Source: Hypomesus transpacificus (taxonomy: Eukaryota; Chordata; Actinopteri; Osmeriformes; Osmeridae). Taken from it: a DNA stretch of 64,000 bases. The notes beneath the pieces were generated by a model that was given only the letters and a program-made list of their open reading frames with translations, had not been told where the DNA came from and made no database searches. Shown piece by piece: positions 22,847-34,305 of the stretch; position 1 is the first letter of the stretch, and every line of letters starts with the position of its first letter. The stretch lies in the NCBI RefSeq assembly GCF_021917145.1, contig NC_061061.1, positions 1,016,896-1,080,895 on the forward strand. The letters run 5' to 3'. A program made the translations under genes and the position numbers.

Positions 22847-23775
22847 GAGAGGAGCCAGGGATGAGAGGAGAGGAGGCAGGGATGAGAGGAGAGGAGGCAG
22901 GGATGAGAGGAGAGGAGGCAGGGATGAGAGGAGAGGAGGCAGGGATGAGAGGAGAGGAGGCAGGGATGAGAGGAGAGGAGGCAGGGATGAGAGGAGAGGA
23001 GGCAGGGATGAGACGAGAGGAGGCAGGGATGAGAGGAGAGGAGGCAGGGATGAGAGGAGAGGAGGCAGGGATGAGAGGAGAGGAGCCAGGGATGAGAGGA
23101 GAGGAGGCAGGGATGAGAGGAGAGTAGGCAGGGATGAGAGGAGGCAGGGATGAGAGGAGAGGAGGCAGGGATGAGAGGAGAGTAGGCAGGGATGAGAGGA
23201 GAGTAGGCAGGGATGAGAGGAGAGGAGGCAGGGATGAGAGGAGAGGAGGCAGGGATGAGAGGAGAGTAGGCAGGGATGAGAGGAGGCAGGGATGAGAGGA
23301 GAGGAGGCAGGGATGAGAGGAGAGGAGGCAGGGATGAGACGAGAGGAGGCAGGGATGAGAGGAGAGGAGGCAGGGATGAGAGGAGAGGAGGCAGGGATGA
23401 GAGGAGAGGAGGCAGGGATGAGAGGAGAGGAGGCAGGGATGAGAGGAGAGGAGGCAGGGATGAGACGAGAGGAGGCAGGGATGAGAGGAGAGGAGGCAGG
23501 GATGAGAGGAGAGGAGGCAGGGATGAGAGGAGAGGAGCCAGGGATGAGAGGAGAGGAGGCAGGGATGAGAGGAGAGTAGGCAGGGATGAGAGGAGGCAGG
23601 GATGAGAGGAGAGGAGGCAGGGATGAGAGGAGAGTAGGCAGGGATGAGAGGAGAGTAGGCAGGGATGAGAGGAGAGGAGGCAGGGATGAGAGGAGAGGAG
23701 GCAGGGATGAGAGGAGAGTAGGCAGGGATGAGAGGAGGCAGGGATGAGAGGAGAGGAGGCAGGGTTGAGAGAAAG
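22847..23775. repeat. 21-bp minisatellite, about 43 copies, with higher-order structure
   Basis: Unit gagaggagaggaggcaggga t. Marker variants (gagccaggg at 23083 and 23536; agagtaggcagggatgagaggaggc at 23123 and 23576) recur 453 bp apart, so whole blocks were duplicated. The 374-codon open frame on the minus strand is a repeat artefact. Confidence 0.93.
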
Positions 23776-24104
23776 GGGAGGAGAGAGGAGGAGAGTACAG
23801 GGCCTCTTCAGGTTTGTGTTGGTCAGTCTGAGAGGAATGTGAGTAGATGCCAGTGAGGATTACTGCTCTCTCGTCTACCCAGGTGTCACCAGCATTGTGT
23901 AACAGCACTGTACAGACAGCCATCACATGTATGCAATCATGTACATAAGAAAATGTCACAACCGTCCAACTGAAAATGAACAGGTAACTATGTATTAGTG
24001 TCAGTGCAAGATGTCAGAGAAGGCAGTTCAGTCCGATCAGTCTTGATCGATGGGGTTAGTGTTGGTTCTACCGGTAGACTTTCTCTCTTTGTCTCTCTGC
24101 CCTG

Positions 24105-24240
24105 GTCTCCTCCCTCCTCCACCCCTCTCTCCTCTCCTCCACCCCTCTCCTCCACCCCTCTCTCCTCCACCCCTCTCTCCTCTCCTCCACCCCTCTGTCC
24201 CTCTCCTCCACCCCTCTCCTCCGCCCCTCTCTCTACTCTC
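24105..24240. repeat. CT-rich repeat (ctcctccacccctct units)
   Basis: Irregular tandem units; no coding signal. The surrounding 23780-25300 holds no recognisable gene. Confidence 0.75.
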
Positions 24241-24680
24241 CGTCCCTCTGAGGAGAGCTCTGTATGCCAGTCCAGACAGCCACTCAGACATGCCTCTGAG
24301 TGCCAGGGAGCTGAGAGCCCACCCTGGTACCTCTTGAGTGTGTGTCTGTGTGTCTGTATGGCAATGCTTATTGGTGTCTGTGTGTGCGTGTGTGTCTCTG
24401 TGTGTGTGTTTCTCTGACCTGGCAGGCAGGCATGTTGTTTTTTATTACGTAACCCAGGCCCAAACAACATCTTTGTGTGTATTACATTACCCAGAATGCA
24501 CCACCATATAACAGAACGTTGGTTATTCGCCTCCACTGGGATCTGTGCCGTGAGTCCTCTGGTTTGTCCAGTCTCGGTTTTTGTCTGTTTTTGACTTTCT
24601 TTGTGTATCTTTTTTTTCTTCTTCTTCAAAATCCATTAAGTGAAGTAAAAAAAAATTGATATGAACTGGAGGGAGGAAAA

Positions 24681-24686
24681 AATAAA
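24681..24686 (+). terminator. Possible polyadenylation signal AATAAA on the plus strand
   Basis: AATAAA sits in AT-rich sequence and is followed within 30-60 bp by a GT-rich stretch (gtggttcctgtttgtatg), the usual downstream-element layout. No plus-strand gene is seen nearby except iglon5, 10 kb upstream, whose transcript would need a very long 3' UTR to end here. Confidence 0.3.
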
Positions 24687-25310
24687 GATTTTTGTTTTAA
24701 CAGAATTGTGGTTCCTGTTTGTATGTTTCTCTTTCTCTCATTTGTTGCTCACACCACTCTGCTCAGTCTCTCAAACACACACAGCCCTCTCACACACACA
24801 CCACTCTGCTCAGTCTCTCAAACACACACACACATATATCACTCTGCTCAGGGTTTCACACACACAGCTCTCAGTCCTGTGCGGATGAACGGTGCTATAA
24901 CAGATGAACCCATCCTCCTCCTGAATGTTTGTGATTGCAGCTAATCTGTCCCATTTATAACTATTTTGCTTGTGTGTTGGTGTTGTCGTTGTTGTAATTA
25001 TCTGTAATTTGTTTCCTTTGAACGTTTGAGCTGCAACATTGCTGTGTTAGGCGTTGCAGTTTGAGCACAGGAGAGCTGTGGACCAGGACAAAGGCTCCAA
25101 CCGAGCTCCAAACAATAAATATTCCAAACACGTTGAATTTTCCTCTCAGCTCATGTTTTTGCTCCAGCAGTTTCTTGACAGAGCAGGAATAATCACCTCG
25201 CCTCCATGCACACTGCACTGTACTGTATTGATCTTTTTCAGGGAATTGAAACTCGCCACAAAACAAGGCGGGGAGGGATGGTCAAATTATTATGTGGAAA
25301 TCCCTCGAGT

Positions 25311-25676
25311 AGAAGAGCAGACATCTAGAGACAGTGAGGCAGCAGACAGGCAGAGCAGAGTGAGGCAACAGACAGGAAGAGCTGTAGAGGCAGCAGACAG
25401 GAAGAACAGAGTGAGGCAGCAGACAGGCAGAGCGAGGCAGCAGACAGGAAGAGCAGAGCGAGGCAGCAGACAGGAAGAGCTGTAGAGGCAGTAGACAGGA
25501 AGAGCTGTAGAGGCAGTACACAAGAAGAGCTGTAGAGGCAGTAGACAAGAAGAGCTTTAGAGGCAGTAGACAGGCAGAGCAGAGAGAGGCAGCAGACAGG
25601 AAGAGCTGTAGAGGCAGTAGACAAGAAGAGCTGTAGAGGCAGTAGACAAGAAGAGCTTTAGAGGCAGCAGACAAGA
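25311..25676. repeat. 21-24 bp minisatellite (gaggcagtagacaagaagag ct units)
   Basis: About 15 copies with cagacaggaagagc and cagacaggcagagc variants. Confidence 0.88.
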
Positions 25677-25852
25677 GGAATCTAAATTCACTGTTTTTAT
25701 TCAGCAGTTACATCGCAAAATAAACATGGGAATGAGTGACTTCATCCATATTGGGTGTACTTGACAGCTGCCCTGATGATATTGAACTCAATATGAACTC
25801 TGTTAAGGATCGTTATACCATGGTCTGGGTGAATACTCGATTCTGACTGGCT

Positions 25853-25920
25853 GCAGGGGTGTCCGTTATCACCCGATAATGGTACTGCGTCATTGCAGCG
25901 AAACTGTCTTTTCACCGTTC
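25853..25920 (+). repeat. Copy of a short dispersed element, inverted relative to 30805-30885
   Basis: Shares gcaggggtgt, ctgcgtcattgcag and aaactgtcttttcaccg with the reverse complement of 30805-30885. Confidence 0.6.
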
Positions 25921-25964
25921 TTATTTGTCAAATTATTCTGCTGGCAAAATAGTATATATAGCCT

Positions 25965-26345
25965 GTGTCTGTGCCTGCCTGTGTATGTGCGTGTCTGTGT
26001 CTGCCTGTTTCTATGCATGCCTGCCTGTGTCTGTGCCTATCTGCCTGTGTCTGTGCCTGTCTGCCTGTGTCTGTGCCTATCTGCCTGTGTCTGTGCCTAT
26101 ATGCCTGTGTCTGTGCCTATCTGCAGGGGGGTCTGTGCCTATCTGCCTGTGTCTGTGCCTATCTGCCTGTGTCTGTGCCTATATGCCTGTGTCTGTGCCT
26201 ATATGCCTGTGTATGTGCCTATCTGCCTGTGTATGTGCGTGCCTGCCTGTGTCTGTGCCTATCTGCCTGTGTCTGTGCCTATATGCCTGTGTCTGTGCCT
26301 ATCTGCCTGTGTATGTGCGTGCCTGCCTATGTCTGTGCGTGCGCA
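25965..26345. repeat. 20-bp minisatellite (tgtgcctatctgcctgtgtc)
   Basis: About 18 copies; single-base variants (atatgcc, tgtatg) are intermixed. Confidence 0.92.
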
Positions 26346-26861
26346 CGCAGGCACGGACTGACAGACACAGGTACAGACGCGGGTACGCACGCACACCTCC
26401 ACTCTACACAGAGTAGGCCTACACCAAAGAGATCTTCCTCTCGTGCCTTTAACAGGCCTGGTTGGGGTGAGCGAGGGCACTTATCTGTTGATGCTCCAGT
26501 TTAATAAAGGCAGGCTATTCATTAAAAACGTACGTAAATGTGTCAGTAGTATGAACAGTTGAGACATTGACTCAGTGGGGCTCGGAAAACATATTGTAAT
26601 TGCTGTCGGGCTCGTGCCGGGTTTAGACATGACTCTGTCTGACACGGTCCGGGCTCGGACAGGAAAAGGCGTCCGACAACAGAATAGGAACAGACAGGGA
26701 ATGAAACAGGAAATGTGAGATTGCGGAAATTATGTATTTCGGAAAGATGTCGTTAGCGGACCATTCACAGCCAAGGGGTATCCGTGGGATATCCGAAATT
26801 CAGGTAGATAGTCAGGAAATTCAGGAGGCGCACGATGAGCTCTCCGAGCGCTCGGAGAGTG

Positions 26862-27470
26862 CTAAAACCTAACCTGTAAAGCTTTATGCCTGGTATGGTG
26901 AGTGTTTCTGTTTTTGTATGATAGGCCCCCAAAGCTTGATTTTGGTCTCATCTGACCACAAATGACTACATGTAACACTTTCACCCAGTTCTCCTCTGAA
27001 TCATTCAGATGTTCATTGGCAAACTTCAGACGGTCCTGTACAAGTGCTTTCTTGAGCAGGGGGACCTTGTGGGCTCTGCAGGATTTCAGTCTTTCACGGC
27101 GTAATGTGTTACCAATTGTTTTCCTGGTGACTATGGTCCCAGCTACCTTGAGATCATTGAGAACATCCTTCTGTGTTGTTCTGGGGTTATTCTTCACCCT
27201 TCTCATGATCATTGAAACTCCACAAGGTGAGATCTTGCATGGAGCCCCACACCGAGGGAGATTGACAGTTGTTTTGTGTTTCTTCCATTTGCGAATAATC
27301 GCACCAACTGTTGTCACCTTCTCACCAAACTGCTTGGCGATGGTCTTGTCGCCCATTCCAGCCTTGTGTAGGTCTACACTCTTGTCCCTGACTAATTGGA
27401 CAGTTCTTTGGTCTTGGCTATGATGGAGTTGGTTGACACTCGGTTGACACGCCCCATAGTCACAGCCCAA
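26862..27470 (-). pseudogene. Tc1/mariner transposase, frameshifted and truncated
   Basis: The first 160 residues show the Tc1 layout: helix-turn-helix with [20 protein letters not shown], basic linker [11 protein letters not shown], second DNA-binding module ending [11 protein letters not shown]. The catalytic part is broken: just after the region matching the W-N-V stretch, the first catalytic Asp motif ([11 protein letters not shown]) lies one frame away at about 26933-26960. The sequence ends soon after, so the second Asp and the Glu are missing. The element is dead. Confidence 0.88.
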
Positions 27471-27530
27471 CGGAGAGTTTTCAGACTCATATTCTGACTA
27501 AAATTATGAGTATGACAACGTAAGGCTAGG
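27471..27530. repeat. Flank of the Tc1 relic, with inverted copy at 34228-34305
   Basis: ttttcagactcatattctga and ttatgagtatgacaacgt reappear as the reverse complement at 34236-34285. Confidence 0.6.
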
Positions 27531-28728
27531 GACACAGTGTAACAACTTCCCCTTTCTGGTAACGCAGTCACATAGCGTTACATGGATTAACAACTGCCAT
27601 TTTTACTGTTTTGGAAAGTAGTTACTGGGGAAAGTAATATTACAGTTGATGCAATACTGCACAAACTTATCAACGACTAACGTTGTGCCACTGGCTAACG
27701 TTACACAACTAACGAAACATTACGTTAAAGGGAACTTTTTAGTTAGTAGGTCTGCAAACCCCAAACATCCAACTTGAATGTTACATCGGTTAGCCTAACT
27801 CGTAAGTGCTTAGCACGTGCAGGCAGACACAACCAAGACACACACACTTATCTGACCCTCAACCTGATCATGCGCTTGCTTCAATGAACGTGACTGAGAA
27901 CAGGCCACATGTTAACAATAACACATATCTGGTTAAATCTTTTTCAAAGTGGGCCATTTGTGTTTCAATAAGACTGAATATGTCTACTAATTGATTGACA
28001 GCTCAGGTCTGACAGTTTGCTCTCAAGTGTCCAATCACAATCAGTACCTCAAGCACATGAGGACAGCGCCATGTAATGGGTTACGACCCGCCCCTTTGCC
28101 TTTAAATTGAAATGTGTCACATAATTTAAATTAAATGTGTGTATCTTTTGAAAGACCTGCAACTTCACATTACTTAAGAGAGGTCTATATTATTTTTTTA
28201 TTTACTTATTTAATGATGGCACATTTAGTCCTCCATAGTTACTTAGTACCTATTTAAGGATAATACAACACAACTGACCAATCAGACAGTTATGTATCAA
28301 TACTGTCATGAGAAATTGTGGTGAAATAGAAGAGAATTTCACATAATTTATCGTTGGATGTGTTGAAAACAACAACATTGCCAACGACAAAGTTAAAGTT
28401 AATTTTAAAGTATTTGTTAAATCCAAAGTGACTTGCAGAACATTTGAAAATAAATTACAAAATAATTTTAACAACCATGCATTAAGCATTATGCATAAAC
28501 AGCCAGCATAGCCAGATAGACTTAACATAATCAAGTGATCAACTGAATATATGATTCGTAAAGAAAATGAATTTGCAATGCATCAACATTCCTTTTGTAA
28601 CGTGCATTTCCTTGTATGATGTCAAGGTTCCTGGACAATAAAATAAGCACATTCAAGTAAGTTCTATAAAACCCTTGTGTATTTCTGAACAAATAAGTTC
28701 ACAGATACTTATAGTTGTGATATTAGAT

Positions 28729-28734
28729 TTTATT
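28729..28734 (-). terminator. Polyadenylation signal AATAAA for the defensin-like gene
   Basis: AATAAA on the minus strand, 135 bp past the stop codon. Confidence 0.55.
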
Positions 28735-28868
28735 CAACTGGCGCAAACGCAAATCATGATGAATCCATCTCGTGTAAGTGTCTGACTGTTTTAACTCAAC
28801 TTAAATGAAAGAATACAAAAAACAACAGTGCATGTTGATTAATCCACATCTTCCTTTACGGGTGCTCT

Positions 28869-29293
28869 TCACCACCCTTTTTCAACACAGCATCTGACAA
28901 AATAAACATAATTTCATGCCACAAGTCACATGCACACAGTAAAAGGACCAAATATGTCAATGGATGAAAACCAGTCTATAGATTTATACTTACATATTTC
29001 CACCCCCACAGTATGAATTGCGGTCTTTATATTCATTACGACTACATTTCTTGGCACATCTTCCATTCTCACATGCAGCATAAGCATCTGGAACGAGTGA
29101 ACAGTACAGTTGCTATTCAATGACAGTAGAAAACAGCAAACAACGTATTTATACACTACAGTTTATATAAGCAAAGATTATTTATCCAACAGGAAACACA
29201 GAGGTAGATGAGGTGACAGTAAAGTTAACAGTACTTACTGCACACCAGTGCAATCATCACCAGCACAACGTACAGCACGATCACTGGCTTCAT
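28869..29293 (-). CDS. Beta-defensin-like antimicrobial peptide, three exons
   Basis: Exons 29239-29293, 28994-29087 and 28869-28893 (stop at 28869-28871), with donors gtaagt and gtaagt and acceptors ttccag and ttgtcag. Phases (1,2) join without a break to give a 57-residue precursor. Residues 1-22 are a signal peptide (MKPVIVLYVVLVMIALVC, then NAYA). The mature part has six cysteines at 24, 29, 33, 45, 51 and 52, spacing C-x4-C-x3-C-x11-C-x5-CC, and is basic. The closing CC pair and a three-exon layout match teleost beta-defensins, secreted cationic peptides that disrupt microbial membranes. A TATA box and an AATAAA sit at sensible distances. The family is strongly suggested by the cysteine pattern; the C-x4-C spacing is at the short end of the range. 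Too short per exon to show as an open frame. Confidence 0.8.
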
Positions 29294-29367
29294 GGCTTCT
29301 CTTTGGGGTGTTGATGCTATCCAGTGAGAACTGAGGGAAACATATGACTGTGGCCTGGTTGCACCTG

Positions 29368-29375
29368 CTTTTATA
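29368..29375 (-). promoter_or_regulatory. TATA box of the defensin-like gene
   Basis: TATAAAAG on the minus strand, 75 bp upstream of the ATG. This predicts transcription start near 29340 and a 5' UTR of roughly 50 nt. Confidence 0.6.
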
Positions 29376-29882
29376 CATGATGAACTCTGCTGCAATCACA
29401 TTCAGGCTGTTGCCACACACGTTACCTCATCTTGGATTTTACAGGATTTGTCAGACAACTAAGACAAAGCAAACACAACTTTCAACACAGCTCAGGGTCA
29501 GCTGACTTATTCCTTTCACCTGAGAATTTCCCAGAAAAATAATATGTCAACAAAGATTATATTATTATTCAGAGAATAAATGTTGGATTAGTTTTGAGAA
29601 TTAATATCCACTATATTTTTTGGAGTAACGTTGGTGGGGTTCAAAGAGGAATCAGTTTAACAAAGGCTATCTTATAAAGTTGTGCCTTAAAATCAATTGT
29701 GCTTACAATACCTAGAAAGAAGCCCTGACAATGAATCCTTAACAAAAATCTGAAAGCCCCCTCATTCCCTCCAAGATGCCACTGTATGACATTCCAATAC
29801 AAGACTATGATTCAAACGTGAGATATTGACAATCATCGTAGTAAGGCAGGGCTTGAACAGCAATTTATGTAAAATATTTAAG

Positions 29883-30004
29883 GGATAATTCCCGACGAGG
29901 TGTCCAATATCATCTGATAATGGACGATGCGGAGGCGTGAACTGTCCGACGCGCAGCGGAGTCCATTATCAGATGATATTGGACACCTCGAAGGGCATTA
30001 TCCC
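29883..30004. repeat. Near-perfect palindrome: 30-bp identical inverted arms, 35-bp loop
   Basis: Arms 29896-29925 and 29961-29990 are exact reverse complements; each begins cgaggtgtccaatatcatct on its own strand. Beyond them, gggataattccc and gggcattatccc also pair, so the hairpin spans about 120 nt. Probably a foldback (MITE-like) element. Confidence 0.9.
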
Positions 30005-30804
30005 GCTTATACCATGGTCACACAATTTATGTTTTAAGGCGTTTTGCAATAGAAATCTAACGTTTTTCAACGTTAGCCAACTCTGTTATTTATAGTCAGC
30101 TCAGAACCAACACCGGCTTTCCTTTGGCTGAGCTATTAGCCCAAAAGCTAACGTTATGCTAGCAGGATTCAAAGGCAATAACATTGTGTACGGTTGACAA
30201 ACAGTAAATATAATTTTACAGTATGTTTGACAATAAGATTTGCTAGCTAACCAGCCATGTCACTGTCCCAAAATCAACGAACAATTTTCACGAACAATAT
30301 CGGCCATATACTACTAGTACTGTACTGGGGCTACAGTATGGCCGCAGCCTGTGGAGCGAGTTGAATAGCAAATGGATGTGAGATGATCGCATCAAAGTTT
30401 ACATTTTCTCCAAACAGTGATTATAATTTGACAGTTTGTTTAACAACAAGACTAGCCAGCTATCGAGCCATGTCATTGTCCCCAAATAAAATCAAGATTT
30501 TTAAGAAGAAAATAATCGGCCATCTGTAGAGTTGCTGCTACTGTCGTGATGGCCGCAGCCAGCCTGTCTGAAGTAGATTGACTAGCGAGGTGAATAGTGA
30601 ATGGGATGTGAGATGAGCGGTTACATGACACTGACACACTACATTCAGAAAAGAAACATTTTTCAATTAGGTTATAATAAATATTGAAGTCACTCATTAA
30701 AGTTAACTTGTTAAAGTCTTTCACAATTGTAAATGGAGGCTTTGACTACGTCACTGTTGTTATGGTTACTTATTTAAGATATTTTGTACAGGCTCCTGTG
30801 TAGC

Positions 30805-30885
30805 CACCGGTGAAAAGACAGTTTGTCTGCAATGACGCAGTAGGTGTCCGTTATCACCCTGTAATGTACACCCCTGCAGTTAGAA
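30805..30885 (-). repeat. Inverted copy of the element at 25853-25920
   Basis: Contains accggtgaaaagacagttt and tgcaatgacgcagtaggtgt, matching the other copy on the opposite strand. Confidence 0.6.
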
Positions 30886-30887
30886 AA

Positions 30888-31280
30888 ACTACAATACCAC
30901 ACCGGATCTAGCTGGACCGGAAACATAACAACAGGCACGCCAGACACACTTGTTTGGCTTGCGAGCCGGCTAAAGAGTAGTAGCAGAGCCCTTTTACGGA
31001 TATTAGACATTCTCTGGTAGTAGGTTAACGTTAAGTTTCGAGTTGATTGCCAGCGCCAGACGCCAAAATGGATGCCAATAAGATTCTGAATGGAAAGTTT
31101 ACTTTTAAAAGGTTGCCAAATGGTTCCATTGACAAGACCAAAGTGATCAGTGTGTTCTGTCGTTGTGAACTGAGTTATCATCGCAGCACGTCGTGGAGTC
31201 TAAAATACCATGTTGATGGCCAAGCACACAGCTGATGCAAATTCTCCGCCCGCTCGTCAAAGCAAGGCGATTGCAATGTT
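30888..31280 (+). mobile_element. hAT-type transposon fragment with BED-finger coding start, copy 2
   Basis: An ATG at 31068 opens MDANKILNGKFTFKRLPNGS then IDKTKVISVFCRCELSYHRS. The C-x-C and a later H (LKYH) resemble the BED finger at the start of hAT (ZBED-like) transposases. The frame shifts near 31195, so it is a fragment. Confidence 0.7.
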
Positions 31281-31667
31281 GTTTTCAATTAAAAACAACA
31301 TTTGATTGTATATTCAACTAAAGAAGGTATAATTTTCTGGGGAAATTGTGAGGGTGTGCTTGCGTCGGTTGCCAATTGGTCTGATTTGTTACTGACATTT
31401 CATATTTAATATATATTTCTATGCCTATGCATATTTATTTATGAAGATGGCATAGATTAAAAAGCATACATTTGTGGTCATTTACACTTCCAAATACAAA
31501 GATTGAAGTGTAGAATGAAAAAGGGTCCACTTGTCGTTTCCCTTAGCCTATCACCATTCCCTCTTGCACGGTTGCAGCCTCACATAGTTGAAAAAGTTTC
31601 ATAAAAACAAACAAATTGGGCAATCCTGGTTAACATTTTTCCTAACCTATAGACCTTTTAACACCCT

Positions 31668-32060
31668 TTGTCAAGCAGGCTCAACTGTGCATATCGGTGG
31701 CAAAAGAGGTACTTCTCCTGGGTATGTACATGGATTGTCAGTCAGGTAATTAGATTTATATATATATATCTGCCCACTGGATCCAGGGCTTGACATTAAC
31801 TTTGTGAGGCACTTACATTTCACTTGCCCATGCACAAAAGTCACTTGTCCGGGACCTTTAAATAGCCTGACTTCCGTTAGCCTGGCTAACTGAGGTCGCT
31901 TTCTCAGGAAAATGACGAATGAAACAGGCTCGGTTAAAGAAATCTGAGATGCTGGCTATCTTCAGCAGGCTTGTATCTACAATAAACAGTCTTCCCTGAA
32001 CTGAGTCTGAGTTTAAGGCTAACGTCAAAACAGACAGTGTAACAGGGAATCAGTAAAATA
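31668..32060 (+). repeat. Dispersed repeat A, intact copy
   Basis: Shares gtcaagcaggctcaactg, cttgacattaac, cacaaaagtcacttg, aaatagcctga and aaagaaatctgagatgctgg with 37541-37816 plus 38671-38860, in the same order and orientation. Confidence 0.75.
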
Positions 32061-32261
32061 GACGTAATGAGTCAATTGTAAGATTTCTGATGAATAAAAA
32101 AAAAATGTTTAACAAGTCCCATTTCAGGGCTCAATATTAAGGCTTGTCCGCTTGTCCAGGGCAAGTGGAAGAAAAAATGTACTTGCCCCACTAGACAAGT
32201 TCAAACTCAAACAAAATAAAATGCCATGTTACTTCACGTTATGTGCCACTCATTACATCTA

Positions 32262-32412
32262 TTTTACAGATTCTAAATATTTCCGATGCTTCCACCAGAG
32301 TGAGTTATTTTTCCAAAACGGACGCGAGCTATCTTTAGTTCGCTTCCGTTAGCTAGCAACCTATCATAATACTCGTAGCAATGTTACTACCTGCTAGTGT
32401 TACTTGTTACCC
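32262..32412 (+). repeat. Dispersed repeat B, with inverted copy at 37276-37420
   Basis: Contains cttccaccagagtgagttat and ctacctgctagtgttact; the reverse complement of 37276-37420 aligns along its length. Confidence 0.7.
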
Positions 32413-32750
32413 TCCTAATTGTAAATTTTGGAGCCATACTATAGTTTGTCATATAGTTTTTGTCTATCGTAAAATAGTCAGTTGGAAAGTTCAGAATCAC
32501 ACATGTGCAACGTTGCGCTGTGAGACCACCATTCGAACGATCTCATGTGCGACGCTACTCTTTATCGGTTAAAGAGAGAAAACAATTCCTCATTGATCCG
32601 TTGCATCAGAATTTTGATTTGGGTCATGAAAGTCTTGAAATTTGAGTGAGAATGCGATCGTGTTGACGATACCAAAGCGTGTCGCAACTCTCTTTTTAAC
32701 ATGGCTCTGGTACCAACGTTACCGCTGCTGCGGGTGAAGGCGAGCATGGT

Positions 32751-32957
32751 TTGAATGACAGCACTCCAATACAGCCGGGTCAGCAAACATACCCCATATG
32801 CATTTTCAGCAAAGGTCCTCGGGCATTCAACTCAAGTTGGTATCGCTCTCGAACTTGGTTACAGAACTCGGTCAAGCTAGATCCATGTTTCTGCTTCCCC
32901 TGTCGACAATTAGGAGCCAGAAATGACATGGCAAGGCGACTACAAATTTTCTTTAAT
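32751..32957 (+). pseudogene. TTF-type zinc-finger fragment of a hAT/ZMYM-like transposase
   Basis: Reads FNSSWYRSRTWLQNSVKLDP then CFCFPCRQLG. The SSWY-x-W-L-x-S-x(4)-D-x(2)-FCFPCR pattern is the TTF-type domain found in hAT-derived ZMYM1-like proteins. No transposase body follows, and the frame ends at 32957. Confidence 0.65.
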
Positions 32958-34227
32958 TAGCCAATGGATAGTAAATTGCAGATTTTAGTGACGCAGCATC
33001 GTTTGACTGTGAGTTAACATGATTGGCTGATATGACAACAAACATACAATTAGTTATTTTGCTGCTGCTGCTCAACAACGAAATCGGAGATTGCCAAAGT
33101 AACGGAAAGTCGCAAGATTTCTTGATCGACGCTAGATAAGATTTTTTGACGCTAGGGAAGGTAAACCGTTACATTGCCTCTTTCGCTTTCTCTCACTAAA
33201 AGACCGACTTGCTTTTTACGACACTCGTCACGCACAAACAGAGCAAAAAAGGTCTAATTTCAGTCTGAGCAGGAAACGCTCAATAATATTTTTATTTCAT
33301 CAAGGGTTAGGGTGTCTTGTTATCAAGACAATTTAAGATCACTGTTCATTGTTCAGATTATTCTTGGTCTTCTAATCAGCTCTGCCAACTCCGCAGTAGT
33401 CTCACATCCTCACGCCTTTCAGACCTGATCTTCATTTCAACAGAAGGCCCAGAACTTCAGCAGTATGATCCATCTCACCAAGAAAGCACAACAGAGGATG
33501 TACTTCCAACAGCAGCTGAAGAAATTCAACCTGCCAAAGACTATTGATGGTGCACTTCTACACAGCCATCATTGAGTCCATCCTCACCTCATCCATTGGG
33601 TTGGCTTTGGCCCACTCTGTGTCAGCCTGCAACTGGGTGTACACTTTTTCAGCTTTCCGGTGGTAAAGCTCACTCTCGACTGCGATCTTCAACCTTTCTC
33701 CATCTGTTGTAGTAGCTGTTAATTTTGAGAACAGGGCACACATTTCGTGTGACGCCCTGTGTCACTTCTTGGCTTCCCAAAACTGAGGTTCTGCTGCTTG
33801 AAGAGGTCCCTATAGAGCCAGAAGTGGATGTTGGATTGTTTTCCTTGTACAGGCGGAACATGCAGAGCAGGTTTAAATCAGGGCTCAGGTACTCCCTCTC
33901 CACATCTCCCTTCATCCTTGAGTAGTGGTTCAGTTGGCGTGGGAAGCTCAGGACATGCTCTCTTATCCCCTCTCTCACTGCAGGATGAATGCTATGAGGC
34001 CTATAAAACATACAATTCATGAACAAGAGAAATATAATAAACTGTTGGTCTGTTTTGCACAATTGCATTGTTTCTGTGACAATAATGTATACTTCTAAAC
34101 TTTCCTCTAAACTATCGAATTTTGTTATTTAAATACAGTCATTAAAGGGATACTTCAGGATTTAGCATTAAACTTTGTATCATTAGAAAACCAAATTATT
34201 TTTAGAACTTTTTGAATTACCATGCTT

Positions 34228-34305
34228 TCCTCTTGCCTGACGTTGTCATACTCATAATTCTATTCAGAATATGAGTCTGAAACCGCTCCGGTGGGCTGTG
34301 AGTAA
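34228..34305. repeat. Inverted copy of the Tc1 flank at 27471-27530
   Basis: gttgtcatactcataatt and agaatatgagtctgaaa match the other site on the opposite strand; no transposase remains here. Confidence 0.6.

Noticed and set aside
22835..23959. 374-codon minus-strand open frame
   Set aside because: Made of the 21-bp minisatellite, whose period keeps all frames open; no start context, splice sites or unique sequence of note.
24037..24629. Open frames on both strands over a CT-rich tract
   Set aside because: Products of ctcctccacccctct repeats; no splice or coding signature.
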